The notes under the pieces were generated by a model. It did no database searches, was not told where the DNA came from, and saw nothing but the letters and a program-made list of their open reading frames with translations. Source: Geomonas azotofigens (GTDB taxonomy: Bacteria; Desulfobacterota; Desulfuromonadia; Geobacterales; Geobacteraceae). From it: a stretch of DNA of 64,000 nt. The number at the start of each line of letters is the position of its first letter. Position 1 is the stretch's first letter. The translations under genes were made by a program, and so were the position numbers. The stretch is from NCBI RefSeq assembly GCF_018919395.1, contig NZ_JAHLME010000001.1:744001-808000 (forward strand), written 5' to 3'. Shown piece by piece: positions 1 through 10,786 of the stretch.

Positions 1-1186
1 CGTCAACGTCTCCGTGTCGAGCTTCGTGCCCAAGCCGCACACCCCGTTCCAGTGGGAGCCGCAGATAAGCGAAGCCGAGATCGTGGAGAAGCAGCGCTAT
101 CTGCGCGATGCCCTCAAGAAAAAGAAGCTGATCATGAAGTGGCAGGACGCCTCGCTGTCCGGCATGGAAGGGGTCTTCGCCCGCGGCGACCGCCGTCTTG
201 CCAAGCTGCTCATCGAGGCGCATCGCCTTGGCTGCCGTTTCGACGGCTGGTGGGAACACTTCGATCGCCTCAAGTGGGTGCAGGCCTTCGAGAACGCCGG
301 CGTCGACGCGAGCTTTTACCTCAGGCGCCGCGAACTGGACGAGGTGCTCCCCTGGGATCACATCGATTGCGGCGTGACCAAGTCGTTCCTTTTCAAGGAG
401 CGCGAGGCGGCGCTCGTCGGTGCCGCCACCCCGGACTGCCGCTTCGATCGCTGCACCGGTTGCGGGGTCTGCGATTTCAAGGAGATAAAGCTGCGGCTCA
501 ACGAGCCGGTTCCCTTTGGGACCTACGCCAGCCAGTCCGCGGTTCCGGAGCCGACCGAAGACGCGCAGAGGATCCGGATCCGTTTCGAGAAGGTGGGGAG
601 GATGCGTTTCCTGAGCCACCTGGAGATGCTGACCCTGTTCACCAGGGCGGTGGGGCGCTCCGGCATCCCGATCCGTTTTTCGCAGGGATTCCATCCCCAC
701 CCGAAGTTCTCCTTTGCCACAGCACTCTCCGTCGGCATCGAGTCCTACGCGGAGTACATGGACTTCGAGGTTGACGCCGGATATACGGCAGCCCAGTTGC
801 AGCAGGCGCTGAACGCGACCCTCCCGGCGGGGGTGCGGGTGCTTGAGGCCGATGAGATCGCGCTGCGGGCGCCGGCGTTGTCCGTGATCATGGACAAGGT
901 GCGCTACCGCGTGACCCTGCCCGAGGAGTTGGCGCTCGACCTGGAGGCGAAGGCGGCAGCATTCCTCGCCCTGGAGTCGTTGCCGGTAAAGCGCGAGAAG
1001 AAGGGGAAGTCGAGCGAGTTCGACCTGCGCCACGAACTGGTCGATCTGAAGGTAGATGGGCGGACCCTGGAGATGGTGGCCGGTCGCGGCAAACTGCTCG
1101 AGTTCGTCGGCGCCATCCTCGGCGTCCAAAACGACGCACTCAAAGACGCGCGGCTGGAGAAGCTGGAAGTGCTCTTCAAGGAATAA
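1..1186 (+). CDS. Radical SAM protein with C-terminal DUF2344 domain (TIGR03960/TIGR03936 type), 5' end missing
   Basis: The frame is already open at base 2 and reads V-N-V-S-V before the first possible start (GTG at 14), so this is the 3' part of a longer gene that begins outside the window. The early residues SSFVPKPHTPFQW are typical of the end of a radical SAM core. A cysteine cluster follows at about residues 143-155 (CRFDRCTGCGVC). The last roughly 200 residues match the DUF2344 layout, with the core RFLSHLEML and a GFHPHPKFSF segment. The family is commonly encoded just upstream of RNase G, as here, which suggests an RNA or ribosome maturation role; the actual reaction is not established by the sequence. 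Confidence 0.85.
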   Translation, partial: VNVSVSSFVPKPHTPFQWEPQISEAEIVEKQRYLRDALKKKKLIMKWQDASLSGMEGVFARGDRRLAKLLIEAHRLGCRFDGWWEHFDRLKWVQAFENAGVDASFYLRRRELDEVLPWDHIDCGVTKSFLFKEREAALVGAATPDCRFDRCTGCGVCDFKEIKLRLNEPVPFGTYASQSAVPEPTEDAQRIRIRFEKVGRMRFLSHLEMLTLFTRAVGRSGIPIRFSQGFHPHPKFSFATALSVGIESYAEYMDFEVDAGYTAAQLQQALNATLPAGVRVLEADEIALRAPALSVIMDKVRYRVTLPEELALDLEAKAAAFLALESLPVKREKKGKSSEFDLRHELVDLKVDGRTLEMVAGRGKLLEFVGAILGVQNDALKDARLEKLEVLFKE

Positions 1187-1210
1187 ATCAGCTGCGTCCT
1201 GTGTGGCAAT

Positions 1211-1322
1211 TGTAGGGGCGAATAATCATTCGCCCTGTCACAGGTGCCACGTGGTCAGGCTGCCGCCGCAGATGTGCCGGTGGCGGCAACAGCGGCTGGG
1301 CGAATATTATTCGCCCCTACAG
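1211..1322. repeat. MITE-like element with palindromic terminal inverted repeats (copy 1)
   Basis: The left end at 1211-1235 begins TGTAGGGGCGAATAAT and the right end at 1298-1321 carries the same 16 bases inverted. Each end is itself a near-perfect palindrome (GGGCGAAT ... ATTCGCCC). The 112-bp unit fills most of the gap between the radical SAM gene and rng. I see no gene in it and no clear target-site duplication. The left-end 25-mer recurs exactly at 16042 and, inverted, at 4200-4224. Confidence 0.8.
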
Positions 1323-1339
1323 GACGGGCCTATAGAATT

Positions 1340-1367
1340 TTGAAACAGTTTTGCTTTTGAATTTAAT
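1340..1367 (+). promoter_or_regulatory. Candidate sigma-70 promoter for rng
   Basis: TTGAAA at 1340-1345 and TTTAAT at 1362-1367 are separated by 16 bp, in an AT-rich pocket directly upstream of the rng ribosome binding site. The call is by eye only. Confidence 0.4.
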
Positions 1368-1387
1368 AGATACAGGAAGGGGTTAGC

Positions 1388-2878
1388 ATGGGAAACGAGT
1401 TGGTCATCAACACCACCTCCCACGAAACCCGCATCGCGCTCATCGAGAACGGCACCATAGCGGAGCTGTACGTCGAGAGGAGCAGGGTGAAGGGGATCAT
1501 CGGCAACATCTACAAGGGTAAGGTGGTCCGGGTGCTGCCGGGAATGCAGGCGGCGTTCGTGGACATCGGGCTGGAAAAAGCGGCATTTCTCTACGTGGCG
1601 GACGTCTTCGACGCCATGGACGAGTATGACAGTTACATCGAGCCGGAGGAGGGGGAGGAGCCGGTGCCGCACCCGCTGCACCCCATCGAGGAACTCTTGC
1701 AGGAAGGGCAGGAACTCCTTGTGCAGATCTCCAAGGAGCCGATCGGCACCAAGGGGGCGCGCATCACGGCCCATATTTCGCTGCCGGGTCGGCACCTGGT
1801 CTACATGCCGACCGTGGATCACGTCGGTATCTCCCGCCGCATCGAGGACGAGGTCGAGCGGGAGCGCCTAAAGGAGATCGTGGACCGCATCAAGCCGGTC
1901 GGCGGCGGCTTTATCGTCCGGACCGTCTCCGAAGGCAAGAGCGAGGAGGACCTGGTCGCCGACCTGCACTACCTCACCAAGCTCTGGGACGAGATCGCCA
2001 AGAAGAAGGACAAGGCGGGCGCGCCGACCCTGATCCATTCCGACCTGGACGTGACCCAGAAGGTGGTGCGCGACATTCTCACGGAGTCGGTCGAGCGCAT
2101 CGTGGTCGATTCCAAGCCCGAGCACGACAAGATCGTCCAGTTCATCAGCACCTTCATGCCCAAGATGAAGTACTCCATCGAGCTCTACGACGAGGAGGAG
2201 CCGATCTTCGACCACTTCGGCCTCGAGGTCGAGATCAGCCGGGCGCTGGGACGCAAGGTCTGGCTCAAATCGGGCGGCTACATCATCATCGAGCAGACCG
2301 AGGCGCTCACCGCCATCGACGTGAACACCGGTCGCTACGTCGGCAAGCACAACCTCGAAGACACCATCCTGAAGACCAACCTGGAAGCGGTCAAGGAGAT
2401 CGCCTACCAGCTGCGCCTGAGGAACCTGGGCGGGATCATCATCATCGACTTCATCGACATGGAGAAGGAGGTGAACCGCGAGAAGGTCTACGGCGCGCTG
2501 GAGGAGGCGCTGAAAAGCGACAAGTCCAAGACCAACATCCTGAAGATCTCCGAGCTCGGCCTGGTGGAGATGACCAGGAAGCGGGTGCGCGAAAGCCTTG
2601 GGCGCATGATGTGCGAGCCCTGCCCGTACTGCGAGGGGCGCGGCTACGTGAAGTCCAAGATCACCGTCTGCCATGAGATCTTCCGCGAACTGCGCCGCGA
2701 GATGCTCGACATCCGCGGCACCAAGGTGATGCTCACCGTGCACCCGCAGGTGGCCGATCTCCTCTACGACGAGGAGCGCCGCGGCCTCGAGGAGCTGGAG
2801 AAGAACTTCAAGAAGCGGATCACCGTCCGCGCTAAGCCCGGCTTCCACCAGGAACAGTTCGAAGTAGCCGTAAGTTAA
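1388..2878 (+). CDS. rng: Ribonuclease G (RNase E/G family)
   Basis: This 496-residue protein has the length of RNase G rather than the much longer RNase E. An S1-type RNA-binding region with an insertion occupies about residues 35-130 ([20 protein letters not shown]). The catalytic acidic residues sit in [12 protein letters not shown] (around 310) and IIIIDFIDM (around 350), and the paired cysteines of the zinc link in [11 protein letters not shown] (around 410-420). It should act in the cytoplasm on rRNA 5' maturation and mRNA decay as a zinc-bridged dimer. The ATG follows a ribosome binding site AGGAAGGGG. It lies downstream of the radical SAM gene and 19 bp upstream of purT. Confidence 0.95.
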   Translation: MGNELVINTTSHETRIALIENGTIAELYVERSRVKGIIGNIYKGKVVRVLPGMQAAFVDIGLEKAAFLYVADVFDAMDEYDSYIEPEEGEEPVPHPLHPIEELLQEGQELLVQISKEPIGTKGARITAHISLPGRHLVYMPTVDHVGISRRIEDEVERERLKEIVDRIKPVGGGFIVRTVSEGKSEEDLVADLHYLTKLWDEIAKKKDKAGAPTLIHSDLDVTQKVVRDILTESVERIVVDSKPEHDKIVQFISTFMPKMKYSIELYDEEEPIFDHFGLEVEISRALGRKVWLKSGGYIIIEQTEALTAIDVNTGRYVGKHNLEDTILKTNLEAVKEIAYQLRLRNLGGIIIIDFIDMEKEVNREKVYGALEEALKSDKSKTNILKISELGLVEMTRKRVRESLGRMMCEPCPYCEGRGYVKSKITVCHEIFRELRREMLDIRGTKVMLTVHPQVADLLYDEERRGLEELEKNFKKRITVRAKPGFHQEQFEVAVS

Positions 2879-2897
2879 TAAAGGAGCAGGAGAAAAG

Positions 2898-4076
2898 ATG
2901 ATTGGCACGCCGCTGAAAAATGGTGCGACGAGGATGATGCTGCTGGGCTCGGGTGAGCTTGGCAAGGAAGTGGCCATCGAGGCCCAGAGGTTCGGGATCG
3001 AGGTGGTCGCGGTGGACCGCTACGCCGACGCGCCGGCCATGCAGGTCGCGCACAGAAGCCACGTGATCGACATGCTGGACCGTGAGCAGCTGGACCGGGT
3101 GATACGCCTGGAAAAGCCGGGCTACATCGTCCCCGAGATCGAGGCGATCAACACCGAGTATCTCCTGGAGCTGGAAAAGGAAGGGTTCAACGTCGTCCCC
3201 ACGGCGCGCGCCACCAATCTGACCATGAACCGCGAGGGGATCCGCCGCCTCGCCGCGGAGGAGCTTGGCCTCCCCACCGCCGCCTACCGTTTCGCCACCA
3301 GCATGGACGAATTCAGCGAGGCCGTCGCCGCCATCGGGCTTCCCTGCGTCGTGAAGCCGATCATGAGCTCGTCGGGGAAAGGGCAGAGCGTCCTGCGCGA
3401 CGCGGCCGACATGGAGCGCTGCTTCACATACGCCATCGAGGGGGCGCGCGGCGCCTCCAACAAGGTCATCGTGGAGCAGTTCATCCCGTTCGACTACGAG
3501 ATCACCCTGCTCACCGTGCGCCACGTCGGCGGCACCAGCTTCTGTCCTCCCATCGGGCATCGCCAGATCGACGGCGATTACCACGAATCGTGGCAGCCGA
3601 CCCCGATGACCCCGGCGGTACTGGCCGAGGCGCAGCGCCAGGCGGAGGCCGTGACGGGCTCCTTGGGCGGGCGCGGCATCTTCGGGTGCGAATTCTTCGT
3701 CACCGGGGACAAGGTCTGGTTCTCCGAGGTTTCGCCCAGGCCGCACGATACCGGCATGGTGACCATGATTTCCCAGAACCTCTCCGAGTTCGAGCTGCAC
3801 GTGCGCGCCATCTTGGGCCTTCCGGTGCCGGAGGTGGTGAGCCAGGGGTGCGCGGCGTCGCACGTCATCCTGGCCGAGGACTCCGCAGCGGAGGTCGGCT
3901 TCGAAGGGGTCGCCGAGGCGCTCGCCGTTGCCGGCAGCAAGCTGCGCCTGTTCGGCAAGCCCGACACCAGGAAGGGGCGCCGCATGGGCGTCGTCCTCGC
4001 CTTTGGTGCCGACTGCGACGAGGCGAGGCAGAAGGCCGAGGAGTCGGCGCACTGCGTGAAGATCGTGAAGCGGTAA
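2898..4076 (+). CDS. purT: Formate-dependent phosphoribosylglycinamide formyltransferase (GAR transformylase 2)
   Basis: PurT uses ATP and formate to formylate glycinamide ribonucleotide in purine synthesis, independently of 10-formyl-tetrahydrofolate. The 392-residue length is the family norm. The N-terminus holds a nucleotide-binding motif ([10 protein letters not shown], about residues 15-24). The ATP-grasp part has [14 protein letters not shown] near residue 155, and [12 protein letters not shown] near 285 is the conserved metal/ATP-binding strand. The ribosome binding site AAGGAGCAGG precedes the ATG. The gene follows rng closely and is probably co-transcribed. It fits an organism in which formate is readily available. 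Confidence 0.95.
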   Translation: MIGTPLKNGATRMMLLGSGELGKEVAIEAQRFGIEVVAVDRYADAPAMQVAHRSHVIDMLDREQLDRVIRLEKPGYIVPEIEAINTEYLLELEKEGFNVVPTARATNLTMNREGIRRLAAEELGLPTAAYRFATSMDEFSEAVAAIGLPCVVKPIMSSSGKGQSVLRDAADMERCFTYAIEGARGASNKVIVEQFIPFDYEITLLTVRHVGGTSFCPPIGHRQIDGDYHESWQPTPMTPAVLAEAQRQAEAVTGSLGGRGIFGCEFFVTGDKVWFSEVSPRPHDTGMVTMISQNLSEFELHVRAILGLPVPEVVSQGCAASHVILAEDSAAEVGFEGVAEALAVAGSKLRLFGKPDTRKGRRMGVVLAFGADCDEARQKAEESAHCVKIVKR

Positions 4077-4097
4077 CGAGTTCCCAGCGTGAGGTTC

Positions 4098-4225
4098 TGT
4101 AGGGGCGAATAACTATTCGCCCAGCCGCAGATGGCCTCGGCAATGCCGCTGCCGCACGACCCGTACAGGTGGCGTCTGCAACGGTGGTTTGCCTATGGGG
4201 GGCGAATGATTATTCGCCCCTACAG
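4098..4225. repeat. MITE-like element with palindromic terminal inverted repeats (copy 2)
   Basis: The left end at 4098-4122 and the inverted right end at 4200-4224 share TGTAGGGGCGAATAA with copy 1. The interior is about 75 bp and only loosely resembles the interior of copy 1. It lies between purT and the Rieske gene. The right end, read on the minus strand, is identical over 25 bases to the left end of copy 1 and to the element at 16042. Confidence 0.8.
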
Positions 4226-4289
4226 GAGGCCCCTGACGAAGACCAATATTTTGCTGGGACCAATTTCTTTGATCATCCGGAGGTGTTCC

Positions 4290-4595
4290 ATGGTATTTGC
4301 CGCGAAGGTTTCCGAAGTTCCTGAATTTGGCAAGAAGCTGGTCGAGGTTGGCGGGGTGCAGATCCTCCTGGTGAAAACCAAGGGGACCGTGTACGCCTGC
4401 GAGCACGAATGCCCACACCAGGGGGCGCCGCTGCAGGGGGCATTGATCAAGGAGGCCGGCAAGCTCTCCTGTCAGCGCCACGGCTACCGTTTCGACCTGG
4501 TCACCGGCGACTGCCCCGAACACAAGGAGTGCGCTCCCCTGAAGATCTACCCGGTCGAGATCCGGGGCGACGAGGTCTTCGTGGAGCTCGATTAG
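4290..4595 (+). CDS. Rieske [2Fe-2S] ferredoxin-like protein
   Basis: This small soluble protein of 101 residues carries the Rieske cluster motif, C-P-H near residue 37 and C-Q-R-H near residue 57, spaced as in Rieske ferredoxins (CxH-X17-CxxH). There is no signal peptide or membrane segment, so it is probably a cytoplasmic electron carrier like the ferredoxin subunits of non-haem iron oxygenases. No oxygenase gene is adjacent, so its partner is unknown. I chose the ATG at 4290 because GGAGG sits 5 bases upstream. An upstream in-frame start would run through the repeat element. Confidence 0.85.
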   Translation: MVFAAKVSEVPEFGKKLVEVGGVQILLVKTKGTVYACEHECPHQGAPLQGALIKEAGKLSCQRHGYRFDLVTGDCPEHKECAPLKIYPVEIRGDEVFVELD

Positions 4596-4642
4596 CCTCT
4601 GGCGCCTCTCGGCAGGAAAATCGCGATTGCCCGAAAAAAACC

Positions 4643-4671
4643 TTGACTCAAAATACTTTTCAAGATAAGTT
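4643..4671 (+). promoter_or_regulatory. Candidate sigma-70 promoter for rplU-rpmA
   Basis: TTGACT at 4643-4648 and TAAGTT at 4666-4671 are 17 bp apart. The surrounding sequence is AT-rich against a GC-rich background and lies just upstream of rplU. Confidence 0.5.
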
Positions 4672-4713
4672 TGACCGCTCAATTGTAAATCCAGAGTAAA
4701 GGTGGTGAAGTAC

Positions 4714-5022
4714 ATGTACGCAGTAGTCAAAACCGGAGGGAAGCAATATAAAGTTTCCGAAGGCGACTTTCTCAAAGTCGAAAAGCTGGAGGGTGCGGTA
4801 GGTGATACCGTTGAAATCTCCGACGTCCTGATGGTTGGCGGCGATAAGGTTGTTATCGGAACACCTTTAGTGCCCAGCGCCTCTGTTGTCGGCAAGATTG
4901 TCGAGCAGGGCAAAGACAAGAAGATTCTGGTCTTCAAGTCCAAGCGCCGGAAAAACTCGAGGAAACTTAACGGGCACCGTCAACTCAGGACCATTCTGTT
5001 GATTGAGAAGATTAACGCCTAG
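4714..5022 (+). CDS. rplU: 50S ribosomal protein L21
   Basis: The protein begins [14 protein letters not shown] and ends with the [12 protein letters not shown] region typical of L21. At 102 residues it has the usual length. The start is the ATG at 4714 behind AAAGGTGGTG; an in-frame GTG at 4702 would add four residues with no better site. It is followed by rpmA and obgE, the standard bacterial order. Confidence 0.97.
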   Translation: MYAVVKTGGKQYKVSEGDFLKVEKLEGAVGDTVEISDVLMVGGDKVVIGTPLVPSASVVGKIVEQGKDKKILVFKSKRRKNSRKLNGHRQLRTILLIEKINA

Positions 5023-5096
5023 GTAATATTCAAAACGGCGGTGCGGCAGCCGCGATTCGTTGGGATCAGGGCCGCTACCGGCAGAAGGAGCAGAAA

Positions 5097-5354
5097 ATGG
5101 CACACAAGAAAGGCGTCGGTAGTTCCAGGAACGGTCGCGACTCCGACGGCCAAAGACTTGGTTGCAAGAAGTTTGGCGGCGAAGCCGTCAAAGCTGGCAA
5201 CATCATCTACCGTCAGCACGGCACCAAGATCCACCCGGGCAACAACGTGGGCCTCGGTAAGGATTACACGCTGTACGCCCTGATCGAGGGCGTGGTGAAG
5301 TTCGAGCGTCTGGGCAAGGACCGCAAGAAGGTCTCTGTCTACCCGGCCAACTAG
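5097..5354 (+). CDS. rpmA: 50S ribosomal protein L27
   Basis: The 85-residue protein begins [16 protein letters not shown] and continues to the conserved [14 protein letters not shown] stretch, as expected of L27, whose N-terminus reaches the peptidyl-transferase centre. The ribosome binding site is AAGGAG. It lies 74 bp after rplU and before a terminator hairpin. Confidence 0.97.
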   Translation: MAHKKGVGSSRNGRDSDGQRLGCKKFGGEAVKAGNIIYRQHGTKIHPGNNVGLGKDYTLYALIEGVVKFERLGKDRKKVSVYPAN

Positions 5355-5379
5355 CCAGCGCAGCAAGACGAAAGTGTGA

Positions 5380-5410
5380 AAGCCCGGAGCCGCAAGGTCC
5401 GGGCTTTTGC
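5380..5410 (+). terminator. Intrinsic terminator after rpmA
   Basis: A stem AAAGCCCGGA (5380-5389) pairs with TCCGGGCTTT (5399-5408) around a 9-base loop and ends in a short T run. It lies between rpmA and obgE, so obgE may depend on read-through or its own promoter. Confidence 0.75.
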
Positions 5411-5426
5411 CGTTTGCACAGGATAA

Positions 5427-6449
<1,023 letters not shown>

Positions 6450-6471
6450 AAACTGAAAACAATGGTGTGAG

Positions 6472-6510
6472 AAGGGGGAGGGCCGACAGGCTGCTCCCCC
6501 TTTGTTTGTT
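6472..6510 (+). terminator. Intrinsic terminator after obgE
   Basis: The stem AAGGGGGAG (6472-6480) pairs with CTCCCCCTT (6494-6502), followed by a T-rich tail. The rest of the 214-bp gap to the next gene holds an AT-rich stretch around 6570-6595 but no recognisable gene. Confidence 0.7.
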
Positions 6511-6663
6511 CCGGCATTCGCCGGGGGAGCAATTCCTGAGGCGGCAATCCCTAAAAGACATGGTAGACTAGCATTTGCTTTTTCTAATAAACACGCAGGC
6601 AGGTTGTCGGATGTTCCAGAAGTAGTGCTGCGGCGCGGTTCCCACTTCTTCAGGAGGTCGGGC

Positions 6664-7599
6664 ATGTACCGAATGATCCAGCTGGAATCCCTGATACCGG
6701 AAACACTGCCGGGTGTCGCCCTGTTCATCAAGCACGGGGAGAATCACGTACTGTACAAGGACCCCAAGCTCTCATTCACCCAAACCGACAAGGAGCGGCT
6801 ACTCGACAACAATGTGAAGCATCTCTTCGTCAAGGCCGCCGAAATGTCGACCTATAACCAGTACGTTGAGGCCAACCTTCCGTTACTGCTCAGCGATGAC
6901 AGTATCGAGCCGGAACTAAAGCAGACCATGCTGTACCAGGCATCGGTCAACTACGTGCAGGAAATCTTCGACAGCCCCGCCATCGCCATCAGGCAGAACG
7001 TAGACCGCTGCCGCAACCTCATCAAGCACATCCTCAACGACGTGATGAACTCCGACGGCGTCATGCCTGCCCTGAGCAGCCTGGTGGACCACAACGCCTA
7101 TACCTACGTGCACTCGGTCCAAGTCGCCACCTACTCGATATCCCTGCATATAAAGGAATTCGATCTCGGCAAGGACGAGTTGATGGACGTTGGCATGGGA
7201 TCGCTGTTCCACGACTACGGCAAGGTCTACGTTCCCAAGGAACTGCTGGACAAGCCGGGCAAGCTCTCGGCCACGGAGTTCCAGGAAGTGAAAAAGCATC
7301 CTGTCTACGGCTACAGCACCTTGAAGGACCTGGAGATCTTTACCCCGGTGGCCCTCGGCATCGTCAAGCACCACCACGAAAAGGAGAACGGCAGCGGTTA
7401 TCCAGACGGTCTCTCCAGTTACGACATCGCCAGGAGTTCGAAGATCACCGCCATCGCCGACGTCTTCAGCGCCCTGACCACCAACCGGTCCTATCGCCAG
7501 GCCCTCACCAAGGAGAAGGCGCTCGAGATCATGTACGGCGAGATGGAGGGCTCCTTCGATCACCAGTACCTGAACACCTTCCGCGACAGCCTACAGTAG
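6664..7599 (+). CDS. HD-GYP domain protein, putative cyclic-di-GMP phosphodiesterase
   Basis: The C-terminal half (about residues 120-300) is an HD-GYP domain with its metal and signature residues intact: HSVQV, FHDYGKVYVP, KKHP, HHHEKENGSGYPDG and DVFSALTTNRSYR. The N-terminal 110 residues form a small unnamed domain common in such proteins. The expected activity is hydrolysis of cyclic di-GMP (or cyclic GMP-AMP in some relatives). I chose the ATG at 6664, giving 311 residues, because AGGAGG lies 6 bases upstream; a longer in-frame extension to 6502 has no good site. It is transcribed alone, with a terminator on each side. Confidence 0.9.
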   Translation: MYRMIQLESLIPETLPGVALFIKHGENHVLYKDPKLSFTQTDKERLLDNNVKHLFVKAAEMSTYNQYVEANLPLLLSDDSIEPELKQTMLYQASVNYVQEIFDSPAIAIRQNVDRCRNLIKHILNDVMNSDGVMPALSSLVDHNAYTYVHSVQVATYSISLHIKEFDLGKDELMDVGMGSLFHDYGKVYVPKELLDKPGKLSATEFQEVKKHPVYGYSTLKDLEIFTPVALGIVKHHHEKENGSGYPDGLSSYDIARSSKITAIADVFSALTTNRSYRQALTKEKALEIMYGEMEGSFDHQYLNTFRDSLQ

Positions 7600-7635
7600 T
7601 CACCCCAACAAAGACAACGACAGGGTAATGAAAAA

Positions 7636-7672
7636 AGGCACCGACCCGGCGATTGGGCACGGTGCCTCTATT
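7636..7672 (+). terminator. Terminator hairpin after the HD-GYP gene
   Basis: GGCACC (7637-7642) pairs with GGTGCC (7661-7666), extended by flanking A/T pairs. It lies between convergent transcription units (HD-GYP and nuoN). Confidence 0.55.
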
Positions 7673-7697
7673 ATTCAGGCCTTTACAGGATTGCTGC

Positions 7698-7742
7698 CCG
7701 TCCCCCTCCCCTTGCGGGAGGGGGTTAGGGGGTGAGGGGACA
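7698..7742. repeat. GC-rich palindromic repeat (REP-like) downstream of nuoN
   Basis: The stretch contains CCCCCTCCC...GGGAGGGGG inverted arms followed by a GGGGGTGAGGGG segment. It resembles the repeats in the nuo gaps at 13611, 15939 and 19286. Confidence 0.6.
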
Positions 7743-7789
7743 TGCCATCATCAAGAAAGCCCGCAGCTTCTGCAACGAGAGGCTGAGTT

Positions 7790-9184
7790 TCAGTGCAGAG
7801 CCGCCTCGATGGCCCCCAAGAGCGGCCCGGGGTAGACCCCGATCACCAGGATCATCAAAGAAGCGAGGCAGAGGGCGAGGCCTTCGGCGAGAGAGACGGG
7901 GCGAGGCGCGGGTGCTTCGCCGCGGTGCATGTAAAGCTGGGCCACCACTTTGAGATAGAAATGGGCCGACGCGGCGGCGCTCAGGATACCGATGATGGCG
8001 AGGGTTATCGCCCCTCCCTTTATGGCGGAGTAGAAGATGAAGAACTTGCCGATGAAGCCCGCTGCCGGCGGGATACCCGCCAGGGAGATCATGGCGAGGG
8101 CGAGCACCCCGCCACGCAGAGGAGCGGTGAAGCCAAGCCCGGCGTAGTCGGTGATCAGCTCCCTTTCTTCTTCGACGGAGAGGGAGGAGATCGCGCCGAA
8201 GGCGGCGAGGTTCATGGCGGTGTAGACCGCGCCGTAGAGAAGGACGGCGGCATAGCCATCACGGCTGCCGCTTAACAGCGCGAGGGCCAGGTAACCCATG
8301 TGGGCCACCGAGGAGTAGGCCAGCATCCTCTTGATGTTCTGCTGCCGCAGCGCGGCGAGATTACCGAGCACCATGGAGAGCACCGACAAGGCCGCGAGCG
8401 GGACGCGCAGCTCGGGCATGGGAGGAGACAAGCCCAGCAGCATCAGCAGCAGCGCAGCTGCCGCAACCTTGGAGCTGGTGGAGAGATAGGCCGAAACCGG
8501 TGCGGGAGCTCCCTGGTAAACGTCGGGCGTCCAGAGGTGACCGGGGACCAGTGAGAGCTTGAACGCCATACCTACCAGGATGACGCCCCATCCTGCGGAG
8601 ATGATGGCCCGGTTTTCGGGGCGGGCGAGGGCGCCGGAGAGTTGGAGGGTGCCGCTGCCGGTGAAGAGCAGGGCGAAGCCGAAGGCGGTGAACGCGGCCG
8701 CGACCGCTCCGAGGAGCAGGTATTTCAGTCCCGCCTCACCTGACTCGGCGCGGCTCAGGTCCATGCTGACCAGGATGTAGAAGGCGAAGGAGACCGACTC
8801 CAGCGCCAGGAACAGGATCAGCATGTTGGTGGCGCAGGGGAGGACGCAGGTGGCGAACAGGGCGAAGAGCACCGTGGCGGGGAATTCTTCCCCCTTGATG
8901 CCGCGGCGCTCGTTGTAGCTGTGAGAGAGGAGCAGGGTGATCGCCGCAGCGAAGCAAAAAAGCGGGATGAGGAACCGGGCCAGCGGAGTGAAGGCGAGGC
9001 CCGCGACCGCAGGAGTGGAAGTCGGTGTGGAGAGCGCCGCCCACACCCCGGCCGCCGCGGAAGCAGTCACGCCGATGGCAGTGAGGCTTGCCGACAAGAG
9101 CATCGGTCCGCACAGCAGCACGACCAGCGCCGCCCCCGCGGTGATGATAATCGGCATGATGGAATATAAGTCAGCAAGCGTCAT
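7790..9184 (-). CDS. nuoN: NADH-quinone oxidoreductase subunit N
   Basis: This antiporter-like membrane subunit of complex I is 464 residues long with about 14 predicted hydrophobic helices. The proton-channel family segment includes [16 protein letters not shown], with the conserved lysine in the preceding helix ([11 protein letters not shown]), and a second [12 protein letters not shown] helix. I chose the ATG at 9184 ([11 protein letters not shown]) behind TTGGAG; the in-frame extension upstream is hydrophilic and unlike NuoN. It is the last gene of the nuo operon, 88 bp after nuoM. Confidence 0.95.
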   Translation of the reverse strand: MTLADLYSIMPIIITAGAALVVLLCGPMLLSASLTAIGVTASAAAGVWAALSTPTSTPAVAGLAFTPLARFLIPLFCFAAAITLLLSHSYNERRGIKGEEFPATVLFALFATCVLPCATNMLILFLALESVSFAFYILVSMDLSRAESGEAGLKYLLLGAVAAAFTAFGFALLFTGSGTLQLSGALARPENRAIISAGWGVILVGMAFKLSLVPGHLWTPDVYQGAPAPVSAYLSTSSKVAAAALLLMLLGLSPPMPELRVPLAALSVLSMVLGNLAALRQQNIKRMLAYSSVAHMGYLALALLSGSRDGYAAVLLYGAVYTAMNLAAFGAISSLSVEEERELITDYAGLGFTAPLRGGVLALAMISLAGIPPAAGFIGKFFIFYSAIKGGAITLAIIGILSAAASAHFYLKVVAQLYMHRGEAPAPRPVSLAEGLALCLASLMILVIGVYPGPLLGAIEAALH

Positions 9185-9272
9185 TAAAAGCTCCAAGGGA
9201 AAACCAGCATAAGTGCGCTCGCTTTCCCATTCTTCCCGCAACTCCCAGACTTCCCATAACTCACAGAAGTCG

Positions 9273-10751
9273 TTAAGGTTTAAGCAGTACCTCCAACGGC
9301 GCCCTGAACAAGTCCAGCACCGGCCCCGGGTGCACGCCGAGGGCAACCACCACCAGCGCCATCACGCCCAGCACCCCCGCCTCTCTCAGCGACAGGTCCT
9401 TAAGATCCAGCGGTTTCTTCTCTTTGCCGAATACCACCTCCTGCACCAGCCGCACCGTGTAGACCAAAGTGAGTATAGTGCCCAGGAAGGCGAGGGCGGC
9501 AGCCAGCGGCGCGACCCTGAAGGTCCCCACCAGGATGATCAGCTCGCTGACGAAGTTGTTCAGCCCCGGCACCCCGGCGGACGCCATGTTGAAGACCAGG
9601 AAGAAGAAGGAAAAGACCGGGATCTTCCCCCAGGTGCCGCCGTAGCCGGAAAGATCGCGGTTGTCTGCCCGTTCCTCCAGCATGCCGACCGCAACGAAGA
9701 GCGCGCCGGTGGTAACGGCATGGTTGACCATCTGCAGCAGCGCGCCGGAGACGGCGACCGGGCTCCAGGCGGCGATTCCGAGTGCGACGAAGCCCATGTG
9801 GCTGACGCTCGAATAGGCCAGCATCCGCTTCATGTCCCGCTGCGCGAAAGCGATCCAGGCGAAGTAGCCGATGCCGAGCACGGCCACAACGTAGATCAGC
9901 GGTGTGAAGGCCCGCGATGCCTCGGGGAAGAGCGGGAACGCGATGCGGATCAAGCCGTAGGCGGCGGTCTTGGAGAGGAGGCTGCCAAGCATCAGGGTGC
10001 CGGCCGCGGGTGCGTCACAGTAGGCGTCGGGCTGCCAGGTGTGCAGCGGGAACAACGGGAACTTGATGGCGAATGAGAGCAGGAACGCGGCGAACAGCCA
10101 CAGGCCGAGGTCATACGGAATGCTGGTATGAACCAGTTCGGGGAGGGCGAAGGTGTAGCTTCCGCTCTGCGCCCCGTGCATCAGGTAGAGTGCGATGATG
10201 GCCAGCAGCATGAGCAGCGAGCCCACGAAGGTGTACAGGAAGAACTTGATGGTGGAGTACACCGGCCGGCCGCTCCCCCATACGCCGATCAGAAGCAGCA
10301 TCGGGATCAGCATCGCCTCCCAGAAGAGGTAGAAGAGGAACAGGTCGAGGCTCAGGAACAGCCCCTGAACCGCAGCCTGCAGGGCGAGCAAAAGGGAGAA
10401 GAACAGCCCGGCGCGCTCCTTCACCTGCCAGGCGGAGAGCACGGCGATCAAGGTGATGAACGCGGTCAGCAGGGTCATGACCAGGCTGATTCCGTCCATG
10501 CCCAGCGTGTAGCGGATCCCGAACCGCTCGATCCACGCGGCATCCTGGTAGAGGAAGTACCCGGCAGGCGCGCCCGCGGCTTTCTCGCCGGTCAGCGCCA
10601 GCGGCCAGAGGCACAGCGCGAGCTCCGCCAAGCCGAATGCTAGCGCGACCCCCCGCGCCGCCGCCTCGCTGCGCCGGAGCGCGAAAACCAGCAGCGAGCC
10701 GCAGAGCGGGAGGAAGATCAGCAGGGTGAGTATCGGGATGAGAGAAGTCAT
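9273..10751 (-). CDS. nuoM: NADH-quinone oxidoreductase subunit M
   Basis: This 492-residue membrane subunit is one of the three antiporter-like proton pumps. Key features are the helix with glutamate in [11 protein letters not shown], the lysine helix [16 protein letters not shown], and [12 protein letters not shown]. It lies 35 bp after nuoL, and the gene order L-M-N is standard. Confidence 0.95.
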   Translation of the reverse strand: MTSLIPILTLLIFLPLCGSLLVFALRRSEAAARGVALAFGLAELALCLWPLALTGEKAAGAPAGYFLYQDAAWIERFGIRYTLGMDGISLVMTLLTAFITLIAVLSAWQVKERAGLFFSLLLALQAAVQGLFLSLDLFLFYLFWEAMLIPMLLLIGVWGSGRPVYSTIKFFLYTFVGSLLMLLAIIALYLMHGAQSGSYTFALPELVHTSIPYDLGLWLFAAFLLSFAIKFPLFPLHTWQPDAYCDAPAAGTLMLGSLLSKTAAYGLIRIAFPLFPEASRAFTPLIYVVAVLGIGYFAWIAFAQRDMKRMLAYSSVSHMGFVALGIAAWSPVAVSGALLQMVNHAVTTGALFVAVGMLEERADNRDLSGYGGTWGKIPVFSFFFLVFNMASAGVPGLNNFVSELIILVGTFRVAPLAAALAFLGTILTLVYTVRLVQEVVFGKEKKPLDLKDLSLREAGVLGVMALVVVALGVHPGPVLDLFRAPLEVLLKP

Positions 10752-10786
10752 CGGCAGTTCCCGTTGGCGCGCAGGCGCCGGTTACG

